NCBI RefSeq assembly: GCF_000003815.2
Contig: NC_049979.1
Location: 17,663,117-17,727,116, forward strand
Source: Branchiostoma floridae
Taxonomy: Eukaryota > Chordata > Leptocardii > Amphioxiformes > Branchiostomatidae
Length of the DNA stretch: 64,000 nt
Direction: 5' to 3'
Shown here: piece by piece, positions 1 through 11,254 of the stretch
How the letters are laid out: every line of letters begins with the position of its first letter
Numbering within the stretch: position 1 is the first letter of the stretch
Position numbers and translations under genes: made by a program
Notes under the pieces: generated by a model
The model's input: only the letters and a program-made list of their open reading frames with translations
Databases searched by the model: none
What the model was told of the DNA's origin: nothing

Positions 1-3000
1 CAAGGGGAAGGTCGTGGACATGCTGGGGACGGACGCCGATGTTGTCTGTAGATGTCAGGTGAGGCGTGGGGACGAGGGGAGGGGAGGGCCAGAAAATTTA
101 TGGCGCTAAAACTTAATAACTAGAGATCGATACAGTTGTGAAGTACGATTTACTGCTCCAAACTTACATATCACGTGGCATGACCTATCCAGGAACATTT
201 CCTGTATGTTCGCATGGCATTATGCCAGCGGTCCGGCTCTGAGAGTCATCAGAAGAAAAAGTCGATCAACGTTTGATTAAATCTCTTCATGTGATAATTG
301 GACATTAGAGCTATATTTAGGGTCTTCATGCGTCTTTACCCCTCCAGTCTATCACCCTGCGTGTGAACGGAAACTGCGAACCGTGCTTGTGATTTTGAAA
401 TCAGTGTAACCTCAAACTGAGTCAAAGAGTACGGCAGTTAGTGCCCCCCTCCCATCTTTGACGTTTGTTATGAAAGCCATGCATAATTGTCATGTTCTAG
501 TGTATCTCAGTATGTGTTTGCATAACACGAAACCTGACCATCTGTATGGCTCTATTTGGGTCACCCAAAACAACCCAGATGTGATGTGTAGGTAGCATTA
601 AAGTAGACAGATATAGATGTTAAGGAAGGGAAACAATCCATATGTTTTTTTTACCTTTCTATGGTGGAGATGGCACGCATTGCATCGTGGTATCTATGCA
701 GTATCACTCACTCACTCATTCTCCGGTTTAACGTCTGTTGTTCCCCAGCCTGTGGGGGTTAGACGTATGATATTAATAAATAAATACCATATACACTAGT
801 CTACACACAGAAATACATCTACTAGTACAGAAGAAAGAAAGAACAGATGATCAAGCCAACTGTAACCAAGGAGGTTGCTGTAACTACAAACACAAGACAG
901 ACAACTAATCAGGACAACTGGAAGTGTTTAAGTTCCTGAGGATTTAATTTCGCGGTAGTAGTGGTTTTAAGTTCACGGTAGCACCATGCACTGTAGTCTC
1001 TTACTGTCATTGAAAAATGTTTGCAGTGGTTTTAAGTTTGCAGTGAAGCGGCCACCGCGAAAACCGCGAACATTGAATCACTTGAAAGTTTCTGCATTTA
1101 CAGTATTCTTCAAGCAGAAGTTGGGTCACAGAGATAGTAGTGGCCAAGATTTTTCCTGGCTTGCTCCCCTCACCTCTGCCTCAAAACATAACAGGGCTGG
1201 GCTCTCCTTTCAAAATATGTCTTTGGTACGCCGCCCTGTGTAGAATTAAAAATTGTTTTGCAAATCGCTTTATTGCACAGGATTATGCCCATCCAGTACA
1301 CTGGTCCGTGATGGCCCCATACTGCCCTCGCCACTGCCTTTCCACAAGTTTGACAGTGCATCATAATGACTTTGTTCACGTGATAATGAATATTTTTAGA
1401 GACATCAGAACATTGAATGGTTCTTAAGAATTACTCTGTGAGCTATGGTGAAAATGATGGAGCAGAAAACAGACTTGCAAGTGCATTTCTGTACACGCAT
1501 TCACTTGCTATTGTCAGACTGGAAGCTTATACAGTCGCGTGGGTAGAAACACCAAACTCCTGCCACAAACTTTCACCTAGTTACAAATTGGCTGTAATGT
1601 GTTAGAGATTTAGAGTGATTACACTTAAAGGCTTGATCTGTTCAATTTTGAGGCATAGGTGATGGGAGCGAGCCGGTAAAAATCCCTACGACTACTCCGC
1701 GGCCCATCCTCTGCTTGAAGAAAACAAATGCAAGACAGACATGCATACAACTTAGAGCAATACATGCATATTGGGGTAAATTCTGTTCTGTATACAAAGA
1801 TACTGCTCAGTTGTCAATGTATTGGCAAAGCACATTGTTTCTGTGCTTCAATTATCGAGCCAACACATCCACACACTCAGGAATCAGTCAGGATGCCTAA
1901 ATTCTATTGTTTCAGGGTGGTAACAATGCTGGCCATACTGTAGTTGTGGAGGGAACTGAGTATGACTTCCACCTGCTACCCAGTGGAATCATCAACGATA
2001 AAGCTATTTCAGTTATAGGTGAGTAGAAAAGAAGAACAACAGGAAATGTTCTGTATACTATGCTACGAGAAGACTGATGGATCATCTTATGTTGTACTAA
2101 GTAGATACAGTATTTGGTATGCAATGAGTATTTTGGAATGTCTTTCAGTGAACAGTTAAGGCACAGTTATGTCAATTATACAAGAGTATCAAAAGGGAAT
2201 AGCATCTGTGCTGTAATGACTACAGTACTTCAGTCTGTAATGTTAGTCTAAGTATAGATTGCTGTCAGGATTGCATTTGTGTATTTGTGCCCATATTCAC
2301 AGCAAAATTGAACAGTAACATTAAAATCTTCCAGTTTGTATTTGGGTCATCAGTTAAGCTGGCTGGTTTATTGCACATGACCCTGTATGTCAGCCATGAC
2401 CCTGTATGTCAGCCACAAATCCTTTCACTCCTGTCAGCCATTCCGACACAGCTATATTTGAGATCCCTCTGACGTCACTCAAGGTTTTAATTTCCATACG
2501 GAACCAATGAAAACATGCCACATTTCCAGGGGGGTGGCCATTTTGCTTTTCAAAATCAAATAACACTATGGTGATTCTCTGATTTTACACATACATATTT
2601 GAAATATCAATGCAAAAGACATTTTATTTTGTTATTTGCTATTGGATATGTGAATATTTCACAATCATTTCTCAGACTGTCACTATGATTTATAAAAGTA
2701 TAATTTTTGAAATCAAATAAGGTTTGTTGTACTTGAGGGTAAAGTTAGATAGTTGATGTATGAAATGATACATCAATTCTTATACAATTGAAACCACATT
2801 TACTGTCCTTAATATTTGTAGCCATGTTAAAGCTACAAAAGTATTCTGTGCCAATTATGCTAATAAACAAAATTATGCTGAAGTTTATTTTCAGGGTTAT
2901 GCCTGTTATACCAATGACATTAACAATTTTAACAAATTCCTTTGTATGTGAATGTGATTTAATCACCACCACTTTTAACTCCATCAGGAAATGGGGTGGT

Positions 3001-6000
3001 AATTCATCTTCCAGGACTGTTTGAAGAGGCTGGGAAAAATGAGGCCAAAGGTGAGACAACCAATTTGTTTATACAGGGGTCATCCTGTAGTTTTAGGGTT
3101 AGGATACAAACGTCCTACAGTTGTAGACGAAATTGTATGTGTTTTTTTACTTCCATGTTCTTCATTGTTCTGCTGTTAAATATGCTGTGTCTTATATTCC
3201 TGTGAAGATATCTTATTTTAGTCATACTCTTACTTAGTATCAGGCCTCTTCCTTACCATTGCTCTAAGACGTAACAAAGGATATTTGCCCAACAGCTGTT
3301 GAAACTATTCCAATCTCTGTCATATTGGTACACAGCACATTCTGGACTAAAATAGTTGTCAAGAAGTAGATCATAACATGTTCCAATAATATGGCTTCTA
3401 TGTCCTTGCCAGCAAGGGCAAACTGGTTCATAGGTCTACCATATTATTGTATATTTTTTCATGTCATCTTTTTTTTGCATTCCATTTTACAACTGTGTTT
3501 GTATCTAGCTAAGTTTTCTGCAGTCCTCCAAATTAAATTCAGAGATCTACTTAGTAAGTTTAGAAACCTTAGTTTTAGTAGTGCTAAATTTCTATGATAG
3601 TAAGAATATTAAGACTATTCAGTTTCATTCGACTTATGCCTGATTGATGTCTGAGTTATAACATGTATTAGTATTGGGGCAAACTTTTAAGCACATAACA
3701 AGCAATGAGACTCCAATGTTGTGAAAAGCATGGGATAAATTCTTCCCCAGTCACTGAACTGTTAGGTGTCATCTTATCACACAGCTTGTAACTTGTCAGT
3801 GGAATATGTCATGATTGATGTTCCGCTGCAGCTGCCCTGTATGTTTCTGAGAGCTGGTGACCTTTGAGCTGTGTGTTTGTGTGGGTGTGAAAAAGACTTT
3901 GGCTTATGCCTTTCTACATTTGATACCACAATATTTTGACATTTCATATTCAAAATATTTCATACTACCATGTAACATGTTCATGTGCTACACTGTATTT
4001 ATTAACTTGAGGCCAAGCAAGATTTACTTTCATGATCAGCAAATTCTGCTTTAGCCATTGTGAAACTTTTTCTAGAAAAAATCGATAGATAAAGCATTCA
4101 AGAACAAACAGTTAACACTGGATCTACATTTTCATGACTGTGTTGTACTACCTAAACATCAAAGGAATTATTGATGTAAGATTTCATGTCTAATTTTACT
4201 TTACTTTACTATACAAGAAACATGATTTTCCTATGCTCACCTAGCCTTTATCTTTATATGTAGATAGTGTACAGAATTTGATACCAATTGTATTTAATTG
4301 TGGGGGAGGGGGAGGGAGATCCAAATATACTGACTGATATTTTGACATCGTTACTTTCCTGTTGTTCCTCCAGGACTGATAGACTGGCAGGACCGTCTCA
4401 TCATCTCTGACAGGGCTCACCTTGGTAAGCCGACATTCCATTTCTTTAAAGATATACTTATATTCATTAATGATACAATATATCATACTTGTAAACAATG
4501 GAACATAATGAATTGTGTAGTTCTGTACTACTCAAAAAGTAGCGTAGGTTTGTTCATGTTCACTGTATGTGCCTTCCTTGCTTCTAATATGATACAACAT
4601 TGTGTATTTTCAGTTTTTGACTTCCACCAAGCTGTGGATGGACTTCAAGAGCTGGAGAAAGGAGGGAAAAGGTGATTAAATGAAGTAACTACTGGTCTGA
4701 GATTAAACTCACATATTAGATAGAAGACAACACCTGTTATCCTGTCACTGATTACTCCTCTTTGTTTCCTACAGCCTTGGCACTACCAAGAAAGGCATTG
4801 GTCCAACATACTCTTCCAAGGTAGGAATGTTTGTTGGCATCTTCATTGTTCAGACTTTGAATTCAAACAACTGTAGATCTATGTCCTTTTTTCACACCAT
4901 TGTACTATGATTTATCCTCTGATATTTTGACCATGGTAGTAGAACTACAACCTCATTACCACTATTCCCCATGTCCACAGGCAGCACGCAGTGGTCTCAG
5001 GGTCTGTGACTTGCTTGCTGACTTCAAGGTCTTCTCAGACAGGTAAAAGTGGCTAGCCTTTTACATGAAGAAAATAGAAAAGATATAAAACTTCATTCTT
5101 TCTTGAGGCTATACAGGACTCGAAATTCATTTTTGGGATTAGGTGCAATGGTGCACCCAGCTTAAAAAATTGGGTGCACCCAAAAAATTTTGGGTGCACC
5201 ACTTAAATTAAACTTTTTAAATTTGATTTAAAGTAATAATCTAATATCAAATTCTTAAACAAGTACCATGACAGATATTTTTATTATCTATCAAATGCTT
5301 AGATGTCAAGAATATGATGTATACTAGTATACATCATATAGTAGATATCTTTACATACATTAACCTAAGAAAATATTTGGGTGCACCCACAGAAAATAAT
5401 TGGGTGCACAGCTCCAATTTTGGGTGCACCTGGGTGCACATGCACCCAGTATTTCGAACCCTGCTATAGAATTTTAATTATGTCATGACTTGATTTGAAC
5501 CTTAATACAGGTAAGTAAATTTGATAATCAGTTGTATTTCTGTTCACAGGTTCAAGATGCTTGTGACGCAGTACGAGCGCATGTTTCCAAACCTTAAAGT
5601 GGACGTTGATAAGGAGCTGAAGCGTTATGAGGTGAAGAAATAGTCTGTGCCATCACTGCATTTTTGTTCATTCTTGTCCCATACCTCTGATTTTTGTTGG
5701 TTGAACATTGTTTGCAGTCACATATAATATAATGTCTATCTTCTAACTACGATATGCAATCTTTTGAACAACTGCAGGACCTGAAAGAAAGGGTCAGGCC
5801 CATGGTGAAGGATGTGGTGCACTTCCTGAACACACAGCTAGAGGGCCCACAAAAGAAACTTCTTGTGGAAGGAGCCAATGCAACCATGCTGGACATTGAC
5901 TTTGGTACAGACAGGATTGCTCAAGATTCATGATAATTGAATTTTCATAACCTTACTGAATCTGATAATGTCAATGTCTTGGACATGATTGTTGCCAGGG

Positions 6001-7683
6001 TGTTATGTCATTTTTAAGAAGGTTTGGACAATGCTTGGTGGTGTATTGTCCTGTAGGAACATATCCTTACGTGACATCATCCAACTGCACGGTGGGCGGA
6101 GTGCTGACAGGACTGGGCATCCCTCCCAGATGTATTGGAGAAGTGTATGGTGTGGCCAAGGCTTATACCACCAGGGTAGGAGATGGTGCCTTCCCAACGG
6201 AGCTGAACAATGTAAGAACTTGTGCTTCACTTTTATTTGCTCTTTTCTAGTTTGTTATTTCTATTTCCCTGCAAAGCAAAGCCAAACTTTTTTTTTGCAT
6301 ACCCCAAATGCTTTCACAAAGTAGAAAAATGTATATCAGCTTTGTCATTGTGTGTGTAGGAGCTAGGAGAGCTGCTACAAGAACGAGGCCATGAGTTTGG
6401 CGTGACCACCAAGAGGAAAAGAAGGTGTGGCTGGCTGGACCTGGTGCTGTTGAAATATGCTGACATGATAAATGGCTTCACAGCGTGAGTATGATCAACA
6501 CTTACCTTACCTAGTCCCAGTCTGATCAACACTGCAGGCTGGTTATAGTAAAACATTTACTTAAACTGCATGTTGTGGGATAGAATGAAGAACTGGAAGG
6601 GTTAGGTATGGTACCTGAAATATTTGAGTCTGTCAAGAACAATGATGGTGTAGTGCATATTTGTATTTGATGACTTCACCAAAAAAATACCAATTTTATT
6701 TTCATCATGGAGAAAGTTGAAGAGCCTTGATTGGTTCATATGTCCCAGTGATATACAAGATTGAGAAAAGAGCCAGATTGACAAGACTGTGTTAACAGAT
6801 GTTTGATGTTGTGCCCATAGTATTGCGCTAACCAAGCTGGACATTCTGGATGTCTTTGATGAACTCAAGATTGGTGTTGCCTACAAACTGGATGGCAAAA
6901 AGCTTCCCAACTTCCCAGGTGAGAACATATTCAAAATAAATAGCTTTCATTAAGCCTGTGTAACATTTAATAGTGTTCAAAGACAAACTCTTTTTGTGCT
7001 CGGTCAGCTTTAGAATGGCTAGATGCCTTCTAGGACATTTTTATTGAATGGACTAGTGGCTAAAAACAGGAATGATTGATTGGTCTTTAATTTTAAGGCA
7101 AACAGACGAGAGTCCATGCCATTCTGCCTGGTGATGACTTTTCAGTTGGTTGTTGTTGAGGTTTCCTACTGTTCTGTCCCCTCCAGCTAACCAGGAGATG
7201 CTGAAGCAGGTGGAGGTGGAGTACTGCACCATGCCGGGGTGGAAGACAAACACTGAGAACCTGCGCAGCTTCCATGACCTGCCTGAGAACGCACAGAAGT
7301 ATGTCAGGAAGATTGAAGAGGTTCTAGGAGTTCCAGGTCAGTATTCTCGCTTAGTCAATCTTCCTTATAGATGGTGTATGTAAGCTTGATAAAAGTAGAA
7401 ATAGGCTAAGGAATAGCTTTGCTTTCAATATTTTTATCTCAGAATATTGTTATTGATCACTATCCCATCCTTGTCAATAAACATTTGTATTGTCTTTGTC
7501 AGCAGCTTTGTAATACACACATGCTAGTTGGTCAGCCCTGGCTTTGTGCACTGAACAGCCAAACCCAATAAATAGATAATACATTTTTTATCAGATGAGA
7601 CACCGATTGATATCTTTTTTCCTTTTCCAGTGAGATGGATTGGTGTTGGCGCTGCCAGGGACTCCATCATCAAGATGTTTTAG
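1..7683 (+). CDS. ADSS: Adenylosuccinate synthetase, 3' part of gene (5' end outside window)
   Basis: Joins IMP and aspartate using GTP to make adenylosuccinate, the first committed step from IMP to AMP, in the cytosol. Fourteen coding exons are visible: <1-58, 1916-2018, 2988-3050, 4374-4424, 4614-4671, 4775-4820, 4981-5042, 5550-5631, 5778-5904, 6057-6211, 6360-6484, 6821-6918, 7187-7336, 7631-7683 (TAG). They give 409 residues; the family has about 430-460, so only the N-terminus with most of the P-loop is missing. The window opens inside the GDEGKGK loop (KGKVVDML). Family blocks seen in order: [100 protein letters not shown] and C-terminal [16 protein letters not shown]. All introns are GT..AG and phases agree throughout. 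Closest by eye to the vertebrate ADSS1/ADSS2 type; the single-copy invertebrate gene would be pro-orthologous to both. Confidence 0.97.
59..1915 (+). other. ADSS intron with MITE copy and simple repeats
   Basis: Intron between the P-loop exon and the GGNNAGHT exon. It holds an ACTC-rich stretch followed by a short AATA-tailed segment near 700-790, which could be the end of a short retroelement, and one copy of the ACTGTAAAT-ended MITE at about 917-1105. I see no coding exon here; the open frames of 60-95 codons have no family resemblance. Confidence 0.7.
917..1105 (-). mobile_element. MITE of the ACTGTAAAT family, copy 1
   Basis: The segment has GATTTAATTTCGCGGTAG near 940-958, ACCGCGAAAACCGCGAAC near 1052-1070 and ends in CTGCATTTACAGTA. 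Read in reverse it aligns with the second copy at 10740-10898 (shared terminal TACTGTAAATGCAGAAA and the CCGCGAA-TTAAAT core). The left end has diverged. No coding capacity; a non-autonomous element with imperfect terminal inverted repeats is the simplest reading. Confidence 0.6.
5114..5463. mobile_element. 350-bp MITE rich in GGGTGCACC, within ADSS intron
   Basis: Ends are CAGGACTCGAAAT on the left and ATTTCGAACCCTG on the right, i.e. imperfect terminal inverted repeats starting CAGG. It is flanked by a matching CTATA at 5109-5113 and 5464-5468, a likely 5-bp target duplication. Several GGGTGCACC/GGTGCACCC motifs sit just inside both ends, and a 28-bp perfect palindrome at 5312-5339 lies towards the right half. 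No ORF. The CAGGG-type end is hAT-like, but the apparent 5-bp rather than 8-bp duplication leaves the superfamily open. Confidence 0.75.
7440..7600 (+). repeat. Dispersed repeat with AATAAATAGATAA tail, copy 1 (retroelement 3' end)
   Basis: In the last ADSS intron. It shares with 27970-28140 an ordered series of blocks: AGAATATTGTTAT, CATTTGTATTGT, GTCAGCAG, AGCCCTGGCT, TGAACAGCCAAAC and the terminal CAATAAATAGATAA. Two copies ending in the same short A/T-rich tail point to the 3' end of a LINE (L2/CR1-like) or a SINE that uses it. Confidence 0.65.
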
Positions 7684-9620
7684 TAGGATTTGGGCCATGT
7701 CACGCTGCCTCTGCACCACAAGAACTTTACATGACTCATGCTGCTCCTCAGGAACTCTGGGATAGTTTGTGGTATAGCATAAATTGCAGTAGTCCAATGA
7801 AGAAGGATGGTGTTTTAGCCAAATGTAAGCAATTGCTGACAAGATGTAAACCTGATAATTCAAATTTAACCATGCCATAGAGTCACTTAACTACATGCAG
7901 AATCACTTCGGCACAGTCTTATGCCAGTATGATATCAATGGTATACGTCTTCAACTGTAAGGCAATGTAAGTCAATGAGAGTGTAATGCACTGTGATAAA
8001 AAATGTAGTTAGTGTAACATAGAAATATTGAAAACAGTAGTTGTCATCTGTAGTCCTTCCATTTGATATGCTTTTATAGATTGAAATGGAATCAGAAATA
8101 GAACACTGTACTTTCCTCTACACTTAAGGATTAAGGTTGAACTTGTGTACATGTAGGTCCCACACATGGAAACAGACACATGGTGTTGTGATGCTTCTAT
8201 TGTATCAGCCCTGCAAGTATAAGTGTGCTGTGAATTTGTTTAATACTTTACTTGTCTTCCTTATACACAAGTGGTGGTTAAGTGGCCAGGGAAATGAAAT
8301 TGCCCTCATGGTAAAAATGAAGGCTGGTCTTACTGCAGAGTACTGTATTTCAATGCAGAAATGGTGAACAGTGTATAAATCTCCTGCATAGGATAATGCC
8401 AGAAAGGTATCTATGGAAACACTAGTACAGGATTACGCTTTCCTCTCACTGAATAGCCCAAATTAGTTATTTCAAGAGGGAAACAGGTGGCTTGTGTGTT
8501 TTCTTCAGAATTCTCCTTCAAGAAAAGTTTTTTGGAAGTTTGATTGGTGGGTCATATTGCTACTTGGTACATCCGTAATGAAAAATTCAAATCTATTACT
8601 AAAATAAACAGGTAGTTATTGCATTATATTTGATGCCTTCTGGTAGCTGCTTTGGTCTACCTCAAGAGTTTGTGGTGTTTGGAATGTTGGAAAGAAGTAT
8701 TGTTTTAACTTGTGCCATATTGTATTGCTGTTCTCACTGCTGTGTTTGAAGGCAACTCCTGTGCAGAAAAACAATCAAAAATAGGCAAAGCAAAAGCCTA
8801 ATATTTTGAACAGATTGTTTGAAGTAAGTTCCTCAGCTTTTCTGGACAGAGAAAATTTAGGACAAAGACTAAGCAGCTTCCCTATATCCTTGCTGATAAC
8901 ATGCAAAAGTGATACAGATACCCTTAGTAACCATATAGCATGTAGATGTTTAAGATCTCTACCTGCAAGTTATACAGCTCATTTGGTGTTGCTGGATTTT
9001 GATACTTTCTTGCCATTGGCACAAAGAGTGTTGTTCTTTTAAGTACAATTTTGTGTCTTCTGTTCAAATGCAGCTATTTGTCTACATGATGACAACACCT
9101 TCCAGGTATGATAGGTTTCTGTTAACAACTGCTGTGGGAAGGGATGTATTGTCCTCAGCACTAAAAAATATGGCAGGAGTAATATTTAAGTTTTGTGTGT
9201 TGTGGAAGTTTAGCAGAACTTATTCCTGTTGTGCACCTGTCAATGTAAATAAACACAGATGGGAAGGATAGAATTGATATTCCACACAAGGGAAGCAAAT
9301 TAAGCCAAAGTGTTAAGAACAAGAACATTGCAAATTGAGTTCCATACAAACATCAACCTTTCTACAATCCCAAAGGTTATGATTTCACCTCGTGTTACAC
9401 ACTTTATAATCGGTCAGTGCAAATTTTAGTTTATGTCCTTATGGGTGGTTGTACACTGATAGGTGCATCAGTTGGGTAGTAAACAATAGTTTATACCAGA
9501 TGTAAACTAATGATGAGGATGATGTGTAAAATGTAAGGTGGTGTTGGTTTTACAATAGGTTAAAATATGTATCTTTTATCACAAGAATTACTATGGCAAA
9601 GCATGAAATAAATTTTGATT
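7684..9620 (+). other. ADSS: Probable ADSS 3' UTR
   Basis: Follows the ADSS stop codon without another recognisable gene. AATAAA hexamers occur at several points; the one at 9607-9612 is the last strong candidate before sequence character changes. Open frames here (76-90 codons) do not resemble known proteins. The true cleavage site cannot be told without transcript data. Confidence 0.45.
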
Positions 9621-11254
9621 TGAAAATGTCATATAGTCCAAGTCTGTACTTCAACCTAAGGAATGTGCCCATCATTTTGAGGCCTGGACTTGTCCACAGT
9701 CAAATAAGCCAAAATGCTGCAGCTATAAAATTTCCACTACATCATTATTTGTATAATTGAACACAGTGACCCATGCCCTTACATCCATAGCCCTACTGAC
9801 GAATAGATGGAATCCTCAAATATACCGGTAGGTTGTAAAGTTTCTTGTGGATTTATATGTTTTCATCATTAATTTTGTAAATTAACTGCACATTGGTATA
9901 AGATACATCTAATTTTGTTAATCATTATATTAGTTTTAAAAACAAGCCGTCAACCCTTGCTTTAGATACTCAACTTACGTTCCAACAAAACGGCCCAAAG
10001 CAGTTCCAAACGAGGCACTAGAGGGTCAAAATTTGTATTACTTATACCCTGCCCAAGAGCTAGCACAACCATTACCACTTCTGGAACATTAGAATAATGT
10101 CAAACTCAGAAGCCCTGCTGCAGTACCATGGGAAGCTGCTGAAAGGTCAAATTATAAATTGAGCTTCATCTACTTAACATATGAGGATCCATCAACAGCT
10201 TCTCGAGTTATATGTCAACAGCCATTCCATCATAGCACAACTGAAAACAACCTTGGAGAAGGTAATTTGTTCTATAATATGTTGCAATTCAGCTTTGGAA
10301 GATTCATCAACATGAATTTAAACGGCACTGCCATGGTGCATGAGTCTGCATATAGAAGATTCTACTTTTCTACTGCTTTGACTGGATATGCAGCTTTTCA
10401 TTCATTTTAAGACTTAGCAGCCTTCCCCAGTTTTATATAAAAAAATAAAAGATGTGTATCAACTTCTTTTTACAGCATTCTAATAAATCTGTGAACATTT
10501 CTCATTGCCAGCACCTAATTTTAAAAATTTGGCTAAACTCTAATATAAACAAAGTCAACATTGCTATGGAAGAAAAAGACTAAGAAAGTATGTAGTTGGG
10601 CTGACACCCACAATTTATTCATTATTCAGCATGATTTCTGTCCCCAGGTTTGATAGGATAAAGGTTAGAAATAAATGGTCCACTTATTCTAAAATTTTTC
10701 ACCTCATGTAATGTTAATACAATTTCAAACTGTAATGTATACTGTAAATGCAGAAATGTTCACGGTGGATTAATGTTTTTCTATTATGATATTAGATTGC
10801 AGTCTATGGTGTTACCGCGAACTTAAATCCACCGCGAAAAGTCCTTTTTCCCGCTACCGCGAAATTAAATCCCCGCGAACTTAAATACATTTACAGTATT
10901 CTACTTTTTAAGTACATATACATTTACTTGTGGGTAAAGCATTGATGTATTCTCTTGGTGTCTTGGTATGTCTGCATGTGTTTCTGCAATTCTCAATACA
11001 TGTATACACAATTCAGTGTTGAATGCCCTTGATATATCTACATATGCTCTACAAAAATAATAATGTACCTGCCACAATACCTTAAACAACATCAGCACCA
11101 GCTAGTCTACAAAATCAAACCAATCAGTGGTCAGAAGACATATGCAAAACATTTGTTGGGTATCATTTTCCATTCCATTGTAGTAAAGAAGATGAGATAA
11201 GCATAGTTTGGTCAATATTCAGAGGCAGATGTGTAAATGTGAACCATGTAGTCA
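9621..11254. other. Tail-to-tail intergenic region between ADSS and NAA40
   Basis: No coding exon is recognisable. It probably includes the NAA40 3' UTR on the minus strand: a reverse-strand AATAAA (TTTATT on plus) at 10614-10619 is a candidate poly(A) signal. If so, the MITE at 10740-10898 is transcribed as part of that UTR. Confidence 0.45.
10740..10898 (+). mobile_element. MITE of the ACTGTAAAT family, copy 2
   Basis: About 159 bp from TACTGTAAATGCAGAAAT to ATACATTTACAGTA, giving short terminal inverted repeats of the type TACTGTAAATG. The interior carries GTTACCGCGAACTTAAATCC and TACCGCGAAATTAAATCC blocks, and the reverse complement matches the copy at 917-1105. No ORF; non-autonomous DNA transposon. 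Confidence 0.7.
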
